Shown: positions 27,681 through 37,272 of the stretch, one piece after another | How positions within the stretch are numbered: position 1 is the stretch's first letter | How the letters are laid out: each line of letters begins with the position of its first letter | DNA from: an uncultured Saprospiraceae bacterium | GTDB lineage: Bacteria; Bacteroidota; Bacteroidia; Chitinophagales; Saprospiraceae | Length of the DNA: 64,000 bases | Direction: 5' to 3' | Assembly (NCBI GenBank): GCA_943788055.1 | Contig: CALSOU010000001.1 | Span: 124,001-188,000, forward strand | Notes under the pieces: generated by a model | The model's database searches: none | Told to the model about the DNA's origin: nothing | The model's input: the letters and a program-made list of their open reading frames with translations, nothing else | Translations under genes and position numbers: made by a program

Positions 27681-28097
27681 TCAATCAGCATGCAGTATAC
27701 AGACTACATCCCCAGCTTTATATATTTCATAGGCTCGTAACCATTCTTTCCATTCAGCATGTCCTAAGAAATACCATTTCCATTTTTGAACAAGGACTCT
27801 TTTAATAAAACTTTGCTCCATAAAATCATGGAAATTGTCGAGAAGGTGCAGAGTGTCCTCACATTTCTGTAAAAAGTTTTGATGCAGTTCAAGCTCGTAT
27901 GGTCGAACAGTATTTGGATAGTATTGATAATTTTTAACCTCAACTAAGAAAAGAGTGTCTTCTTGCACAATCAAAAAATCTACTGACTTGAAACCTCGTC
28001 CACTAAAATACTTGTAGAAAGGATGTTCATCTAGTTTAATAGCATAGGAACCGGTTATAATAAAGTCTATTCCACTTTCTTGAACTTTCAGTCTCAT
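27681..28097 (-). CDS. Small hypothetical protein with a possible nuclease-like E-x-K core
   Basis: The 138-residue protein has no signal peptide. The segment FKSVDFLIVQEDTLFLVEVK carries an Asp, then a hydrophobic strand ending Glu-Val-Lys, which is the spacing of the PD-(D/E)xK restriction-endonuclease-like fold. The C-terminal half is helical and rich in Trp, Lys and Tyr (FIKRVLVQKWKWYFLGHAEW). It overlaps the upstream glycosyltransferase gene by four bases (stop inside start), so the two are co-transcribed. Nothing in the context suggests defence. The nuclease reading is an inference from one motif. Confidence 0.65.
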   Translation of the reverse strand: MRLKVQESGIDFIITGSYAIKLDEHPFYKYFSGRGFKSVDFLIVQEDTLFLVEVKNYQYYPNTVRPYELELHQNFLQKCEDTLHLLDNFHDFMEQSFIKRVLVQKWKWYFLGHAEWKEWLRAYEIYKAGDVVCILHAD

Positions 28098-29407
28098 ACT
28101 TTTGATGAAATCAGTCGTTTATAATCTTGGGCTAAATGTGATCGACTATATTGGTTTATATTCTTGTTGACTACCTGTTTTCCGCCTTTCTTATAATTCA
28201 GATATTGTTCCTCTATAAATGGTACAAGCTCTCCTTTATCTTGAAAATCAAAAAAGCATGCGCTAGGTGATGATTCTAAGACTCTTTCGACATCGGATCC
28301 AGATTCTCCTATTGCGAGGATTGGTCTTTTGATTGCAAGGTACTCATAGGCTTTGCCAGGTATTGTAGCCTTTGACATTGAAGACTTAGTCATCATAAGA
28401 AGAATAAGATGACTAGTAGCGAGTTCATTTAGTCCTTTTGAATGTGGCATAAAATCTCGTTTATCAAGATTTGATTTGAGATCAAAAGACTCTAACTTTT
28501 TGATAATCATACCATCTACATCACCAATTAACTTGATGCTAAGATCTTGTTTAAATTTCGTATCACTTAAGCATATTTCTTGCAGAGCTTTCCAAAGGTT
28601 ATCTGGATTTCGATTTTGATTCATAGAACCCAAATGGCAAATTGTAAATTTTTCATCTAAACTCTCAGGTAAGTCTTTGTAATCTGCCGGATCAAAACCA
28701 TTGGTGATTACCTTAACATCCGTTCTGTTACCAATTTGCTCAAATTTTGGCGTACTACTCCACGTAACAGTAACTAATTCATCGGCAGATGACATTACCT
28801 CTTTCTCTAATCGTTCATTTTTCTTTCTTGACCAACTTGTCAAATTTAGCTGGTCTGCGTAGTCTATTTCTGTCCAAGGATCTCGAAAATCTGCTATCCA
28901 TCTAGCATCCAATCCCTTTTTCTTTAAGCCCAAGCCAATTAAATGCATACTATGGGGTGGGCCAGTGGTTATAATTGTATCTATCTTTTTGTCACGAGTC
29001 AATTTCCATATTCTCTTGATGCTAGGTCTGATCCAAAACATTCTTGCATCTGGTATAAATAAATTGCTACGTATCCAAATTGACAATCTGCTTTTCCAAG
29101 TAGGTTTTTCTTCCTGTATGAATCCAGAATACACACCCTTGTCCTTCTTTCCCATAAAGCGTGCATATAGCTTGTGAGGCTCCCAAATCGGACTTTTGAT
29201 TACCTCAAGAGAAGATGGAATTTGCGATTCCAAAGTTGGGTCATAACCTGGAGGATTAACCACTTGGGGAGTGTAAATGATCAACTTGTGGTTCTTGTCC
29301 TCCCAGTATTTTGACATTTTAAACCAGCGCATCAACCCACCTCCTGATGAGGGAGGCCAATAGTAGCATACCAATAGAGTAACATGTTTTCTTGAATTTT
29401 CTACCAT
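28094..29407 (-). CDS. Glycosyltransferase, GT4-like
   Basis: A cytosolic or membrane-associated GT-B glycosyltransferase of 437 residues. The N-terminal domain begins HVTLLVCYYWPPSSGGGLMR, with the glycine-rich loop common to GT4. The C-terminal nucleotide-sugar domain carries ICHLGSMNQNRNPDNLWKAL and KAYEYLAIKRPILAIGESGS, with the Glu-x7-Glu-like acid pair. It probably transfers a sugar to a surface polysaccharide or lipid-linked glycan. The donor is unknown. It lies in a minus-strand run with a second glycosyltransferase upstream and the small hypothetical gene downstream. Confidence 0.85.
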   Translation of the reverse strand: MVENSRKHVTLLVCYYWPPSSGGGLMRWFKMSKYWEDKNHKLIIYTPQVVNPPGYDPTLESQIPSSLEVIKSPIWEPHKLYARFMGKKDKGVYSGFIQEEKPTWKSRLSIWIRSNLFIPDARMFWIRPSIKRIWKLTRDKKIDTIITTGPPHSMHLIGLGLKKKGLDARWIADFRDPWTEIDYADQLNLTSWSRKKNERLEKEVMSSADELVTVTWSSTPKFEQIGNRTDVKVITNGFDPADYKDLPESLDEKFTICHLGSMNQNRNPDNLWKALQEICLSDTKFKQDLSIKLIGDVDGMIIKKLESFDLKSNLDKRDFMPHSKGLNELATSHLILLMMTKSSMSKATIPGKAYEYLAIKRPILAIGESGSDVERVLESSPSACFFDFQDKGELVPFIEEQYLNYKKGGKQVVNKNINQYSRSHLAQDYKRLISSKV

Positions 29408-29467
29408 TAGTCTTAGAAATATCTGATGAAGAAATATTGAATAATCTGCTTTAGAAATGAGGTCAAA

Positions 29468-30517
29468 CTACTTTTTCATAATCAATGAGTTTAGTCTTGA
29501 TTTACGGGTGTTAGGCCCAAATAATTCGATGATTCTACTGCGAGGATCTTCTTGGGATTGTTCCCGATTTTGCCTTGCTTGATCAATCAAATGGAGTAAA
29601 TGTTCTACATTCTTTTTTTGTAGAATATATCCTGAATCTCCTATTATCTGTGGTATTGCAGCGACGTTACTTCCAATCGGTGTGCAATTGCATAACATGG
29701 CTTCGCATATAGCCGATGGAAAACCTTCAGCTATTGACAACTGTAGATAGAATTCATGTTTTGAATATATTTCTGGTAAAGATTCGTATTGTACTGGGGG
29801 AATAAAGCTAAGGTTGCTTGGATACTGAAAATGTAAGTCATTGTGATTTACTCCTATAATATTAAATGTACAATTAGGAAGTCTTTTTGCGATTTCGACT
29901 ATTAAGTCAATACCTTTTCTATAAAATGAGGTTCCTGCAATTCCAAAAGCTACGGATAGAAATGAGTCTTGTATTTTATCGGTATTACCTTGTTGAAACA
30001 TTTCAGGATCATATTCAAGATATAAGGTCTCATAAGGAGTTGATAAACCCTTACAAAAATGTTGAATCCCCTGTTGACTTTCTGCTGCAAGATAATAAGA
30101 AGTTTCGCTCAACATGAGAGATTCGTGAACAGGAACTAATTTATAAGCTAGTCTTACAGAAGCACAATTAAACTTTGATATTAACCATTTTTGGTGATGA
30201 CCATAATTGTATGACGGAAATGCATAACAATCTGCTCCTCCCAAAAATATAAAGCACTTCTTACTGTATATTTTTGAAAATAAACTAGGAAGAAAACTGT
30301 GGTACCCAGCGAAAAAAACTAATACTCGATCATACTTTGGAAGTAAAAACAAACACCAAAAAAACTGTTGTAAAAATGAGATTACTAGGCGGATATTTGA
30401 AGTGTCCTTAAAGCTATATTCATGAATATCAAAATTATGCTCAAGGTGTTTAATGTCATTGCTAATAAATGATCTCCTTCTGGTATAGAAATATATTAAA
30501 TTTTTACCTTTGGACAT
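29468..30517 (-). CDS. Glycosyltransferase, GT4-like
   Basis: The 349-residue GT-B glycosyltransferase has an N-terminal half with a hydrophobic stretch (ISFLQQFFWCLFLLPKYD) and FIFLGGADCYAF. The C-terminal half has SVAFGIAGTSFYRKGIDLIV and the donor-binding segment IAEGFPSAICEAMLCNCTPI, where EGFPSxxxEAM is the family signature. It stands 60 bases upstream of the next glycosyltransferase on the same strand and is divergent from the fused epimerase gene, whose start is only 17 bases away, so their promoters must overlap. Together these genes look like a small cell-surface glycan cluster. Confidence 0.85.
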   Translation of the reverse strand: MSKGKNLIYFYTRRRSFISNDIKHLEHNFDIHEYSFKDTSNIRLVISFLQQFFWCLFLLPKYDRVLVFFAGYHSFLPSLFSKIYSKKCFIFLGGADCYAFPSYNYGHHQKWLISKFNCASVRLAYKLVPVHESLMLSETSYYLAAESQQGIQHFCKGLSTPYETLYLEYDPEMFQQGNTDKIQDSFLSVAFGIAGTSFYRKGIDLIVEIAKRLPNCTFNIIGVNHNDLHFQYPSNLSFIPPVQYESLPEIYSKHEFYLQLSIAEGFPSAICEAMLCNCTPIGSNVAAIPQIIGDSGYILQKKNVEHLLHLIDQARQNREQSQEDPRSRIIELFGPNTRKSRLNSLIMKK

Positions 30518-30534
30518 ATTCTTAATTGAACTCT

Positions 30535-31989
30535 ATGATTATAGGAAATGGTCTCATTTCAAATGCGTTTCTTCAATCCGACATTGATCACAAGGATCAC
30601 ATAATCTTTGGTTCAGGAGTCTCAAATTCTCGAGAAACTGACAAAAATCAGTATCAGAGAGAGTGGAAAATGATCCAAAATTACTGTGGTAAAGGTAAGA
30701 CTTTTGTTTATTTTAGCACACTAAGTATTTTCGATCCTACCAAGTTATCGTCTGACTATGTACAGTTCAAAAAAAGAGTAGAAAGGCATATTGTAGAGAA
30801 TTGTAGGTCTTTTATTATTGTGCGGTTACCAATCCTAATCAGTAACAGCAAAAATCCGAATACGCTTTTTAATTTCTTAACTCGCCATATTATTGAGGGA
30901 CAAACGTTTGAGTTGCATCGCAAGGCTGAACGATTTCTTGTGGATATTGACGATGTTGTAGAAGCACTTAAACCACTGTTAAAAAAAGCAGAGGTCCAAC
31001 TCACAGTAAATCTTGCACCAGCTAATCCAATTGCATTACCTGACCTTGTTTCAGAATTAGAAAAAATTCTCCAAAAGAAGGCTATCTATACTTTGTCTGA
31101 GAATGGAGCCTCTTATAGTTACGAAAATAATTATCTGATAAATAAGATAAATGGAACTGATTACTATCGCAAAATCTTAAAAAAATATACAAATAGAGAG
31201 ACCATGAATAAGACAATAGACATTCAGTTTAGCGATAAAGGAATCGCTACGCTAACCGTAAATAGGCCCAAAGCTCTTAATGCTATTAATGAACATGTAA
31301 TGAACGAATTGCATGATTTCTTTTTCGGTGGGTATAAAGCTTACGAAGGTTTAGTTGGAGTTATTCTGACAGGTAGTGGTGAAAAGGCATTTATAGCTGG
31401 TGCTGACATAACACAATTTCCTGAATTAGACGTCGAAGCAGGTCAAAGCATGTCCCTATATGGGCAGAAGATCTTTGCAATGGTAGAGGCATTCCATGTT
31501 CCTGTTATAGCTATTGTAAATGGTTTTTCATTGGGAGGCGGTAACGAGCTGGCTATGGCTTGCCATTTACGAATTGCCACTCCAAATGCTAAATTCGGTC
31601 AACCGGAGGTTAACTTAGGTTTAGTTCCAGGATATGGTGGAACACAAAGACTTGTGCAGCTAATAGGGAAGGGTAGAGCTATGGAATTACTACTTACTGC
31701 TGATATGATTAATGCGGAAACAGCATTGAGCTACGGACTCGTAAACTACGTACTTAATCGAGAAGCTGCATTTGATAAAGCAAGAGAGATTTTGGAAAAA
31801 ACTGGGTCTAAAGGCCCAAATGCTATCGAAGAAACAATTAGGTGTATTGTGGCACATTTTGATGAAACTATGGATGGATATTTGTGTGAAGCACAAGCTT
31901 TTGGAAGGACCATGGGCGATCCAGAGAGTAAAGAAGGAGTACAAGCCTTTTTAGAAAAGCGCAAGGCAGATTTTAGGTCTGTCAACTAG
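30535..31989 (+). CDS. In-frame fusion: NAD-dependent epimerase-like domain with an enoyl-CoA hydratase
   Basis: A single frame of about 484 codons joins two unrelated enzymes. The first part, about 220 residues, is an SDR-type epimerase-like domain: IIGNGLISNAFLQ at the nucleotide-binding turn, FVYFSTLSIFD for the Ser/Thr strand and the catalytic-type YVQFK (Tyr-x3-Lys). The second part begins at an internal ATG at 31204 (MNKTIDIQF) and is a complete crotonase: GIATLTVNRPKALNAINEHV, AFIAGADI for the oxyanion hole, GFSLGGGNELAMAC and EVNLGLVPGYGGTQRL. It ends in the usual FLEKRKADF tail. No stop separates the two, although crotonases normally begin at that ATG. It could be read as two proteins if translation restarts at 31204. 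The frame also extends to a TTG at 30526. Confidence 0.8.
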   Translation: MIIGNGLISNAFLQSDIDHKDHIIFGSGVSNSRETDKNQYQREWKMIQNYCGKGKTFVYFSTLSIFDPTKLSSDYVQFKKRVERHIVENCRSFIIVRLPILISNSKNPNTLFNFLTRHIIEGQTFELHRKAERFLVDIDDVVEALKPLLKKAEVQLTVNLAPANPIALPDLVSELEKILQKKAIYTLSENGASYSYENNYLINKINGTDYYRKILKKYTNRETMNKTIDIQFSDKGIATLTVNRPKALNAINEHVMNELHDFFFGGYKAYEGLVGVILTGSGEKAFIAGADITQFPELDVEAGQSMSLYGQKIFAMVEAFHVPVIAIVNGFSLGGGNELAMACHLRIATPNAKFGQPEVNLGLVPGYGGTQRLVQLIGKGRAMELLLTADMINAETALSYGLVNYVLNREAAFDKAREILEKTGSKGPNAIEETIRCIVAHFDETMDGYLCEAQAFGRTMGDPESKEGVQAFLEKRKADFRSVN

Positions 31990-31990
31990 C

Positions 31991-32203
31991 CTATCTTTGA
32001 AACTCAGGACTCTTACTGATATAAATCAAAACTATACCAACAACTACCATAACAAGTTTTGTTACAAAACTAGCTAAGGCACCAAACGTGTCCAAAAAAC
32101 TTAACATTGATAGTCTCACTCCAACGAGTGATAGTACCAAGGCTACAAATCCTATAATAAAGAGCAAGAATCCAATTGTTGTAAGTAGTTGTGTCTTTTT
32201 CAT
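31991..32203 (-). CDS. Small membrane protein, 70 residues
   Basis: The sequence has a positively charged N-terminus (MKKTQLLTT), then two hydrophobic helices (GFLLFIIGFVALVLSLVGV and ALASFVTKLVMVVVGIVLIY) and a short polar tail. The layout is that of a small two-helix inner-membrane protein. It ends two bases from the stop of the fused hydratase gene, convergently. I know no function for it. The clean start and helix pattern make a real gene likely. Confidence 0.6.
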   Translation of the reverse strand: MKKTQLLTTIGFLLFIIGFVALVLSLVGVRLSMLSFLDTFGALASFVTKLVMVVVGIVLIYISKSPEFQR

Positions 32204-32298
32204 ATCGATCTAATATATGGTGTAAAGTTAATCTTCTATATGATATAGGTACAAGAAACAAGTTTTGATTCAATAGGTTTTTTATAACTTCGCCAATC

Positions 32299-33159
32299 AT
32301 GGTGAAATTAACTGAATGTCCGAGGGATGCAATGCAAGGAATCAGGACCTTTATCTCAACTGAAGATAAAACAAGGTACCTTAATAGCTTATTGGATGTA
32401 GGATTTGATATACTTGATTGTGGTTCTTTTGTTTCCCGCAAGGCGATTCCACAAATGGCAGATTCGCATCAAGTTATGCAACTGCTTGGCGAAATGGATT
32501 TAAAATCAGAGTTGCTTACGATTGTAGCTAATTTGAGAGGGGCAAAAGACGCCATGTTGTACGAGCATATAAAATATGTTGGATTTCCTTTCTCTATTTC
32601 GGAGACATTCCAGTTAAGAAATACCAACTCTTCAATTGAAGAATCTTTAGATCGTGTAAAAGAAATTCAAGAACTATGTACTAAGTACGATAAGAACATG
32701 CTTGTCTACATATCTATGGGTTTTGGTAATCCATATGGAGATCTATGGAATGTAGAATTGGTGATGAGTTGGGTTGACAAACTAGCAAACATGGGGATCA
32801 AGATCTTTGCTTTAAGTGACACTATAGGTGTTGCAAATGCCTCTAGTATCAAGTACATTTTCAAAAATCTGATTCCTAACTACTCGGATGTTGAATTTGC
32901 CGCTCATCTGCATACCACGCCTAATACATGGTTTGAAAAAGTCGATGCAGCTTATTCAAGTGGTTGTAGACGCTTTGACAGTGCTATTAAGGGCTATGGA
33001 GGGTGTCCCATGGCTAAAGATGATCTCACAGGTAATATGCCTACCGAACATCTAGTTGAATACTTCTCAAGTAAAGGTGAGTTGCATTCATCTTTTTCAA
33101 TAGAGGCATTTCGACGCTCGTTAGAAGAAGCTACCGCTATATTTCCGAACCACACTTAA
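32299..33159 (+). CDS. mvaB: Hydroxymethylglutaryl-CoA lyase
   Basis: The enzyme cleaves HMG-CoA to acetoacetate and acetyl-CoA in leucine breakdown. The 286-residue protein begins VKLTECPRDAMQGIRTFI, where Asp and Arg near the start bind the metal and the acyl group. The divalent-metal histidines are in EFAAHLHTTPNTW, and the glycine-rich lid with the catalytic Cys is KGYGGCPMAKDD. The spacing fits the HMG-CoA lyase family. It stands alone near an enoyl-CoA hydratase domain (in the fused gene upstream), which would fit amino-acid catabolism, but the two are separated by a convergent small gene. Confidence 0.9.
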   Translation: MVKLTECPRDAMQGIRTFISTEDKTRYLNSLLDVGFDILDCGSFVSRKAIPQMADSHQVMQLLGEMDLKSELLTIVANLRGAKDAMLYEHIKYVGFPFSISETFQLRNTNSSIEESLDRVKEIQELCTKYDKNMLVYISMGFGNPYGDLWNVELVMSWVDKLANMGIKIFALSDTIGVANASSIKYIFKNLIPNYSDVEFAAHLHTTPNTWFEKVDAAYSSGCRRFDSAIKGYGGCPMAKDDLTGNMPTEHLVEYFSSKGELHSSFSIEAFRRSLEEATAIFPNHT

Positions 33160-33222
33160 TCCTGAGCAAAAATCATTACAAAAGAATCATATCAAAAGAT
33201 TTTTGAGGATTACTATAATCCG

Positions 33223-33666
33223 TTGTGCAACTTTGCTAATAGCATTTTGCAAGACGATCACTTATCTAAAGATGTAGTTCAAGATGTCTTTTTCCAATGT
33301 TGGAAAAAACGGAAACGATTAGAAGAAAATTCAAAAATAAAATCATACTTGTTTACATCTGTAAGGAATAAAGCTCTAGAAAAGATAAGAAGGAATAAGA
33401 TGTTTTCTAGGCATGAAAGCTCAGTTCTTCAGCATGCATTAATGCAAAGAAACATAGAAGACGAATCGGAAAAATATGTCCGTTTGGAGCAAATACATAG
33501 TGCCATTCATTCTTTACCTGAAAAATGTCGTCAAGTATTTTTAATGAGTAAGATAAATGGACTATCTTACGTTGAGATTGCGGAGTATCTAGGTATTTCC
33601 GTAAAAACAGTAGAAAATCAGATTGTCAGGGGATTGAAATTAATACGGGAAAAACTGATTAAATGA
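33223..33666 (+). CDS. ECF sigma factor (sigma-70 family, Bacteroidota expansion type) with an unclear start
   Basis: An extracytoplasmic-function sigma factor that should direct transcription of its partner receptor genes. Region 2 (HLSKDVVQDVFFQCWKKRKR) and region 4 (LPEKCRQVFLMSKINGLSYV and IAEYLGISVKTVENQI) are complete. The only usual start is the TTG at 33223, which would cut off region 2.1. The frame continues upstream as KESYQKIFEDYYNPLCNFAN, the expected N-terminus, but has no ATG, GTG or TTG before an in-frame TGA at 33163; ATC or ATT at 33172-33177 sits where a start would be. So the start codon may have been lost or be non-standard. The stop overlaps the FecR start, as in intact sigma/anti-sigma pairs. 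Confidence 0.8.
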   Translation: MCNFANSILQDDHLSKDVVQDVFFQCWKKRKRLEENSKIKSYLFTSVRNKALEKIRRNKMFSRHESSVLQHALMQRNIEDESEKYVRLEQIHSAIHSLPEKCRQVFLMSKINGLSYVEIAEYLGISVKTVENQIVRGLKLIREKLIK

Positions 33667-34577
33667 ATTGGAGTGATGTTTTTGTTAAGGTATTTGGTAG
33701 TTCTTCTTCAAAGAATGAAATGGATCTATTGAACTCTTGGAAGCAAGAGAGTAGCGAAAGCGTAAGCAAACTTACTAGGCTATCTAAATCTTCAAATGAA
33801 TTAGGCCAAGTTGATCTTACAAGCTATAAGCAGTTTGATGTAGATTCTGCATTCGCACAGTCGATGAGCAAAATCAATGATCATAGAAAGTATACAAATC
33901 TAAAGTATGCTGCAGGGGCTCTTTTTGTTTTGGCTTTATTAGCTGTAGGTTTTAGTCTCAATGAATCAAAGTCTGATTCTAAGAAACTTTTGGAGTTACC
34001 TGATACGCACTTTGCGGAAGGTATATTTGAAAATACAAGATTTGACGGAACCACAATTGCGTTTGAAGAGCATTCTGATCTTCAATTTGACGAAGAAGAG
34101 AATTCCTATAAATTAAAGGGTGTCGCATTTTTTGATGTAGTGAAGCAGCAGACACCGTTAGAAATCATTACTTCTCATGGTAAAGTTAAGGTTGTCGGAA
34201 CATCCTTCGATATTAAGGTTGAAGATCGAATAACTACGATATTGATGCATGCAGGTCTAATTACATTTACAGACTTACGAGGCAGATCATATAATGTTGG
34301 TGAAGGTCAGCTATTAGTAGCAAAGGATGATGAAGTCACAGTACAAGAAAAATCGACTAATCAGACCTACACCTATTGGCGTACTAACAAACTTATTTAC
34401 AAAAATGAGCCACTATTCGTCATATTAGATGATTTATCACGTTTATTTAATGTATCCTTTCCAACTATTACTAAGAATAAAGGTGATTTAGAAATAACCG
34501 TGGTTTTTGAGAATTCAAACATTGTGGATATTATCGATGAGCTTGAAACAATTACAGGAGTTTCATTAAGAAATTAG
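33663..34577 (+). CDS. FecR-type anti-sigma factor
   Basis: A membrane anti-sigma factor that holds the ECF sigma and is relieved by a signal from the TonB receptor. The 304-residue protein has a cytosolic N-terminus (about 1-75), one membrane helix (YAAGALFVLALLAVGF, near 80-97) and a periplasmic FecR domain (GTSFDIKVEDRITTILMHAG). The C-terminal DUF4974 region has YWRTNKLIYKNEPLFVILDD and TVVFENSNIVDIIDELET. It overlaps the sigma gene by four bases and lies 24 bases before the receptor. The gene is intact, unlike most of its neighbours. Confidence 0.9.
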   Translation: MNWSDVFVKVFGSSSSKNEMDLLNSWKQESSESVSKLTRLSKSSNELGQVDLTSYKQFDVDSAFAQSMSKINDHRKYTNLKYAAGALFVLALLAVGFSLNESKSDSKKLLELPDTHFAEGIFENTRFDGTTIAFEEHSDLQFDEEENSYKLKGVAFFDVVKQQTPLEIITSHGKVKVVGTSFDIKVEDRITTILMHAGLITFTDLRGRSYNVGEGQLLVAKDDEVTVQEKSTNQTYTYWRTNKLIYKNEPLFVILDDLSRLFNVSFPTITKNKGDLEITVVFENSNIVDIIDELETITGVSLRN

Positions 34578-34601
34578 AATAGCTGGGTTAAACGAGCTTT
34601 T

Positions 34602-37224
34602 ATGAAGTTTACTCGTGTTCTATTTGCAATTTTATTGACAATTACCTTTGCGGGTATTTCTGCTCAAGTAGATTATAAGCAGTCTCTTTCCTTTTCTGGA
34701 TCCAACTATCAACTACAAGACCTAATTTCGGAGGTTGTTGCAACTACTCAAGTTAATTTCAGCTACAGCTCTTCAGTTGTTAATCCAGAAGAATTAGTCA
34801 TTCTCAAATCTCGAAGCTATACTTTAAGACAATTTCTTGACGAAATAACCAATCAGCTAAGTATTGATTATATCGAATTTCGAGGCAAAATCCTGTTTGT
34901 CGAGCGAAAAACCGAATGGCAACCATTTCAGATTTATGGTTTTGTAAGAGATGCTGCTTCGGGTGAAGCATTAATAGGTGCTAGTGTTTATAACTTTAGA
35001 GATAAGTCGGGAACCGAGACAAATGATTTTGGCTACTTCACCTTAAAGATAAATATCCCTGAGCCTCTCGTAAAGATTTCTTTTATAGGCTATGAATCTT
35101 TGAATCTTGATAATTTATCTGTAGCAAGACGAGAATCCAAGTATGAACTTAAACCTGTATTTACAATACCGGAAATCTTGGTTACGCCTGAAGATACTAT
35201 AAATCAGAAGCTTGCAATTCAGGAAGTTACGGATAAGACTGTAAAGAACGTAAGTCCAGGTTTATTTGGTCAAAAGGATATTTTACAAGCTTTGAAATTT
35301 TTACCGGGAATACAATCTGGGAGCGAAGTACAAGGGAATTTATTGGTGCGAGGAGGTGGAACTGATCAAAATCTCATTCTCATGGATGGGGTACCTCTTT
35401 ATGAAGTTAATCACCTTCTAGGATTAACTTCAATTTTTAATGAAGATGCTGTAAATGACGTTGATATTTTTACAAGTGGATTTTCTCCAAAATATGGTGG
35501 GAGATTATCGAGTGTTATTAACATTCAAATTAAAGATGGGAACAAGTTTGTGCACAAAGCGAATGCTTCAGTAGGTTTGCTCGGTGCTAAAGTCCATGCT
35601 GACGGCCCCTTAGTGAATGAGAGAACCAGCTATAATATATCTCTGCGAACTAGTTATATTAATAGACTAGTTGCGCCGCTTGCAAAAAGACTCCTCGATG
35701 TAGAACAATCAGATTTTGGTTATTCAGACATAAATCTAAAATTTCATCATAAATTTACTGAGAATAGCTCCTTATCGTTAAGTACTTATCAAGGAATTGA
35801 TAAAGTAGGTTTTGCCACAACTACTTTCAACGATGAATATCCTGATATTGCAGCCTTAAGAGCTGATAATTCTATAGATTGGCGAAATAACGTTGTAAGT
35901 TTAAGATACTCTCACCTTTTGTCAGAAAAGCTATTCCTTTCATTCTCGGCTAGTACTGTCAACTATAGCCTAGATTCTAGAAGTTCTAACTTTTACAATA
36001 CCGTAATAACTCCGGATTCAGTTTTAACCGAGGAACTAGATGTCTTCGCTAATTCACAGATTTCCGATCGCAATCTCCGCTTGGATATGGAATACAACTT
36101 CAATAATGCCCACGAAGCTTTATTTGGAGCAGGTGTCAGTAATCATATTTATAATCCCTCTGTAATAAGCAAGGAAGTTGTTGTTTCTACTTTTACCCCT
36201 AACCCTTCGATAGATTTGAGAGCTTCAGAGCGATTTGTATACTTTGAGGATAAGTGGGCACTTAACAAGAACATAAATTTTTCTGCAGGCTTTCATTTTA
36301 GCCAATTTGAAATTGAGGATGCCGAGTTTTCTAGTTTTCAACCAAGATTGAAACTGTCATTATATTTCAATGAAAAAACTGATCTCGAATTGTCTTACAG
36401 CAAGATGACACAATTTGTCCATCTTCTTGTTAATCCAGGAACAGGGCTCCCCTCTGATCTTTGGTTGCCTTCTACTAGCCTTATCCCTCCCGAAGAGGCA
36501 CAGCAATTTAGCACTCGGCTGAACTATATATGGAATAAAGACTGTATTTCTTTCATCAGCGCTTATTACAAAAGGTTTGAAAATCTAATAGAATATCGTT
36601 CTGCATTTCCACTCTACAATCCAGTAATTAACCAGTCTACAGTGCTTCCAATATTTAACAATAGCCGGGACTGGGAAGATAGAGTCGAAATTGGAAATGG
36701 AAGCGTCATATGGCGTAGATTTCTTTACAGCTTATACGACTCAACGATGGAATACTTCAATTTCCTATAACTTTGGAGTTTCAACAAGACAATTTGAAAA
36801 TATTAATAAAGGAGAGCCATTTCCATTTAAGTATGATCGTAGGCATGATATTAGTATAACAGGGAATTACAAATTGAGTGAACGCAGTAGATTGGGTGCA
36901 AATTGGGTCTACGGAACAGGTCATGCTACAACTTTTGCTACTAGCGCTTTCAGAGGCGTAGATGGAGAATTGATTCTAGATTTTAGTTCTAGAAATAACT
37001 TTCGATTACCGGCTTATCATCGTTTAGATATTAGCTTTAATTATTTAAAACCTTTGACTCAAAAATTGGATCTCGAAGTAACTGCTGGTTTATACAATGC
37101 ATATAATCGGCTTAACCCTTATTATGTGTATCTCTATAGCGATCAAGATGGAGAACAATTCACACCTAGGCAAGTAGGAATATTTTCGATTCTACCATTT
37201 TTTAATCTTCGTTTAAACATTTAA
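34602..37224 (+). pseudogene. TonB-dependent receptor with signalling domain, broken by a frameshift
   Basis: An outer-membrane receptor of the trans-envelope signalling type. Signal peptide MKFTRVLFAILLTITFAG, STN secretin-like domain (about 20-105, YQLQDLISEVVATTQVNFSY), carboxypeptidase-regulatory domain (about 110-190, FIGYESLNL), plug (LKFLPGIQSGSEVQGN, LLVRGGGTDQNLILMDGVPL) and barrel. At about 36702-36708, after the codons for GNGS, the frame changes by one base. The remaining barrel strands continue in the next frame as YGVDFFTAYTTQRW, YDRRHDISI and finally PFFNLRLNI. In the first frame it stops at 36770. The lost part is about 150 residues of an otherwise well-kept protein. A single extra base explains the break. 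Confidence 0.85.
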
Positions 37225-37272
37225 GCAAATGATCTTCAAAGCTATTTTGGGGAATCGCCAGCAGATAAAGAA

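Noticed and set aside
31204-31989. Reading the crotonase as a second menB
   Set aside because: It lacks the SGGDQ loop and the RGKDG insert of MenB seen at 45155-46012; it is an ordinary enoyl-CoA hydratase domain.
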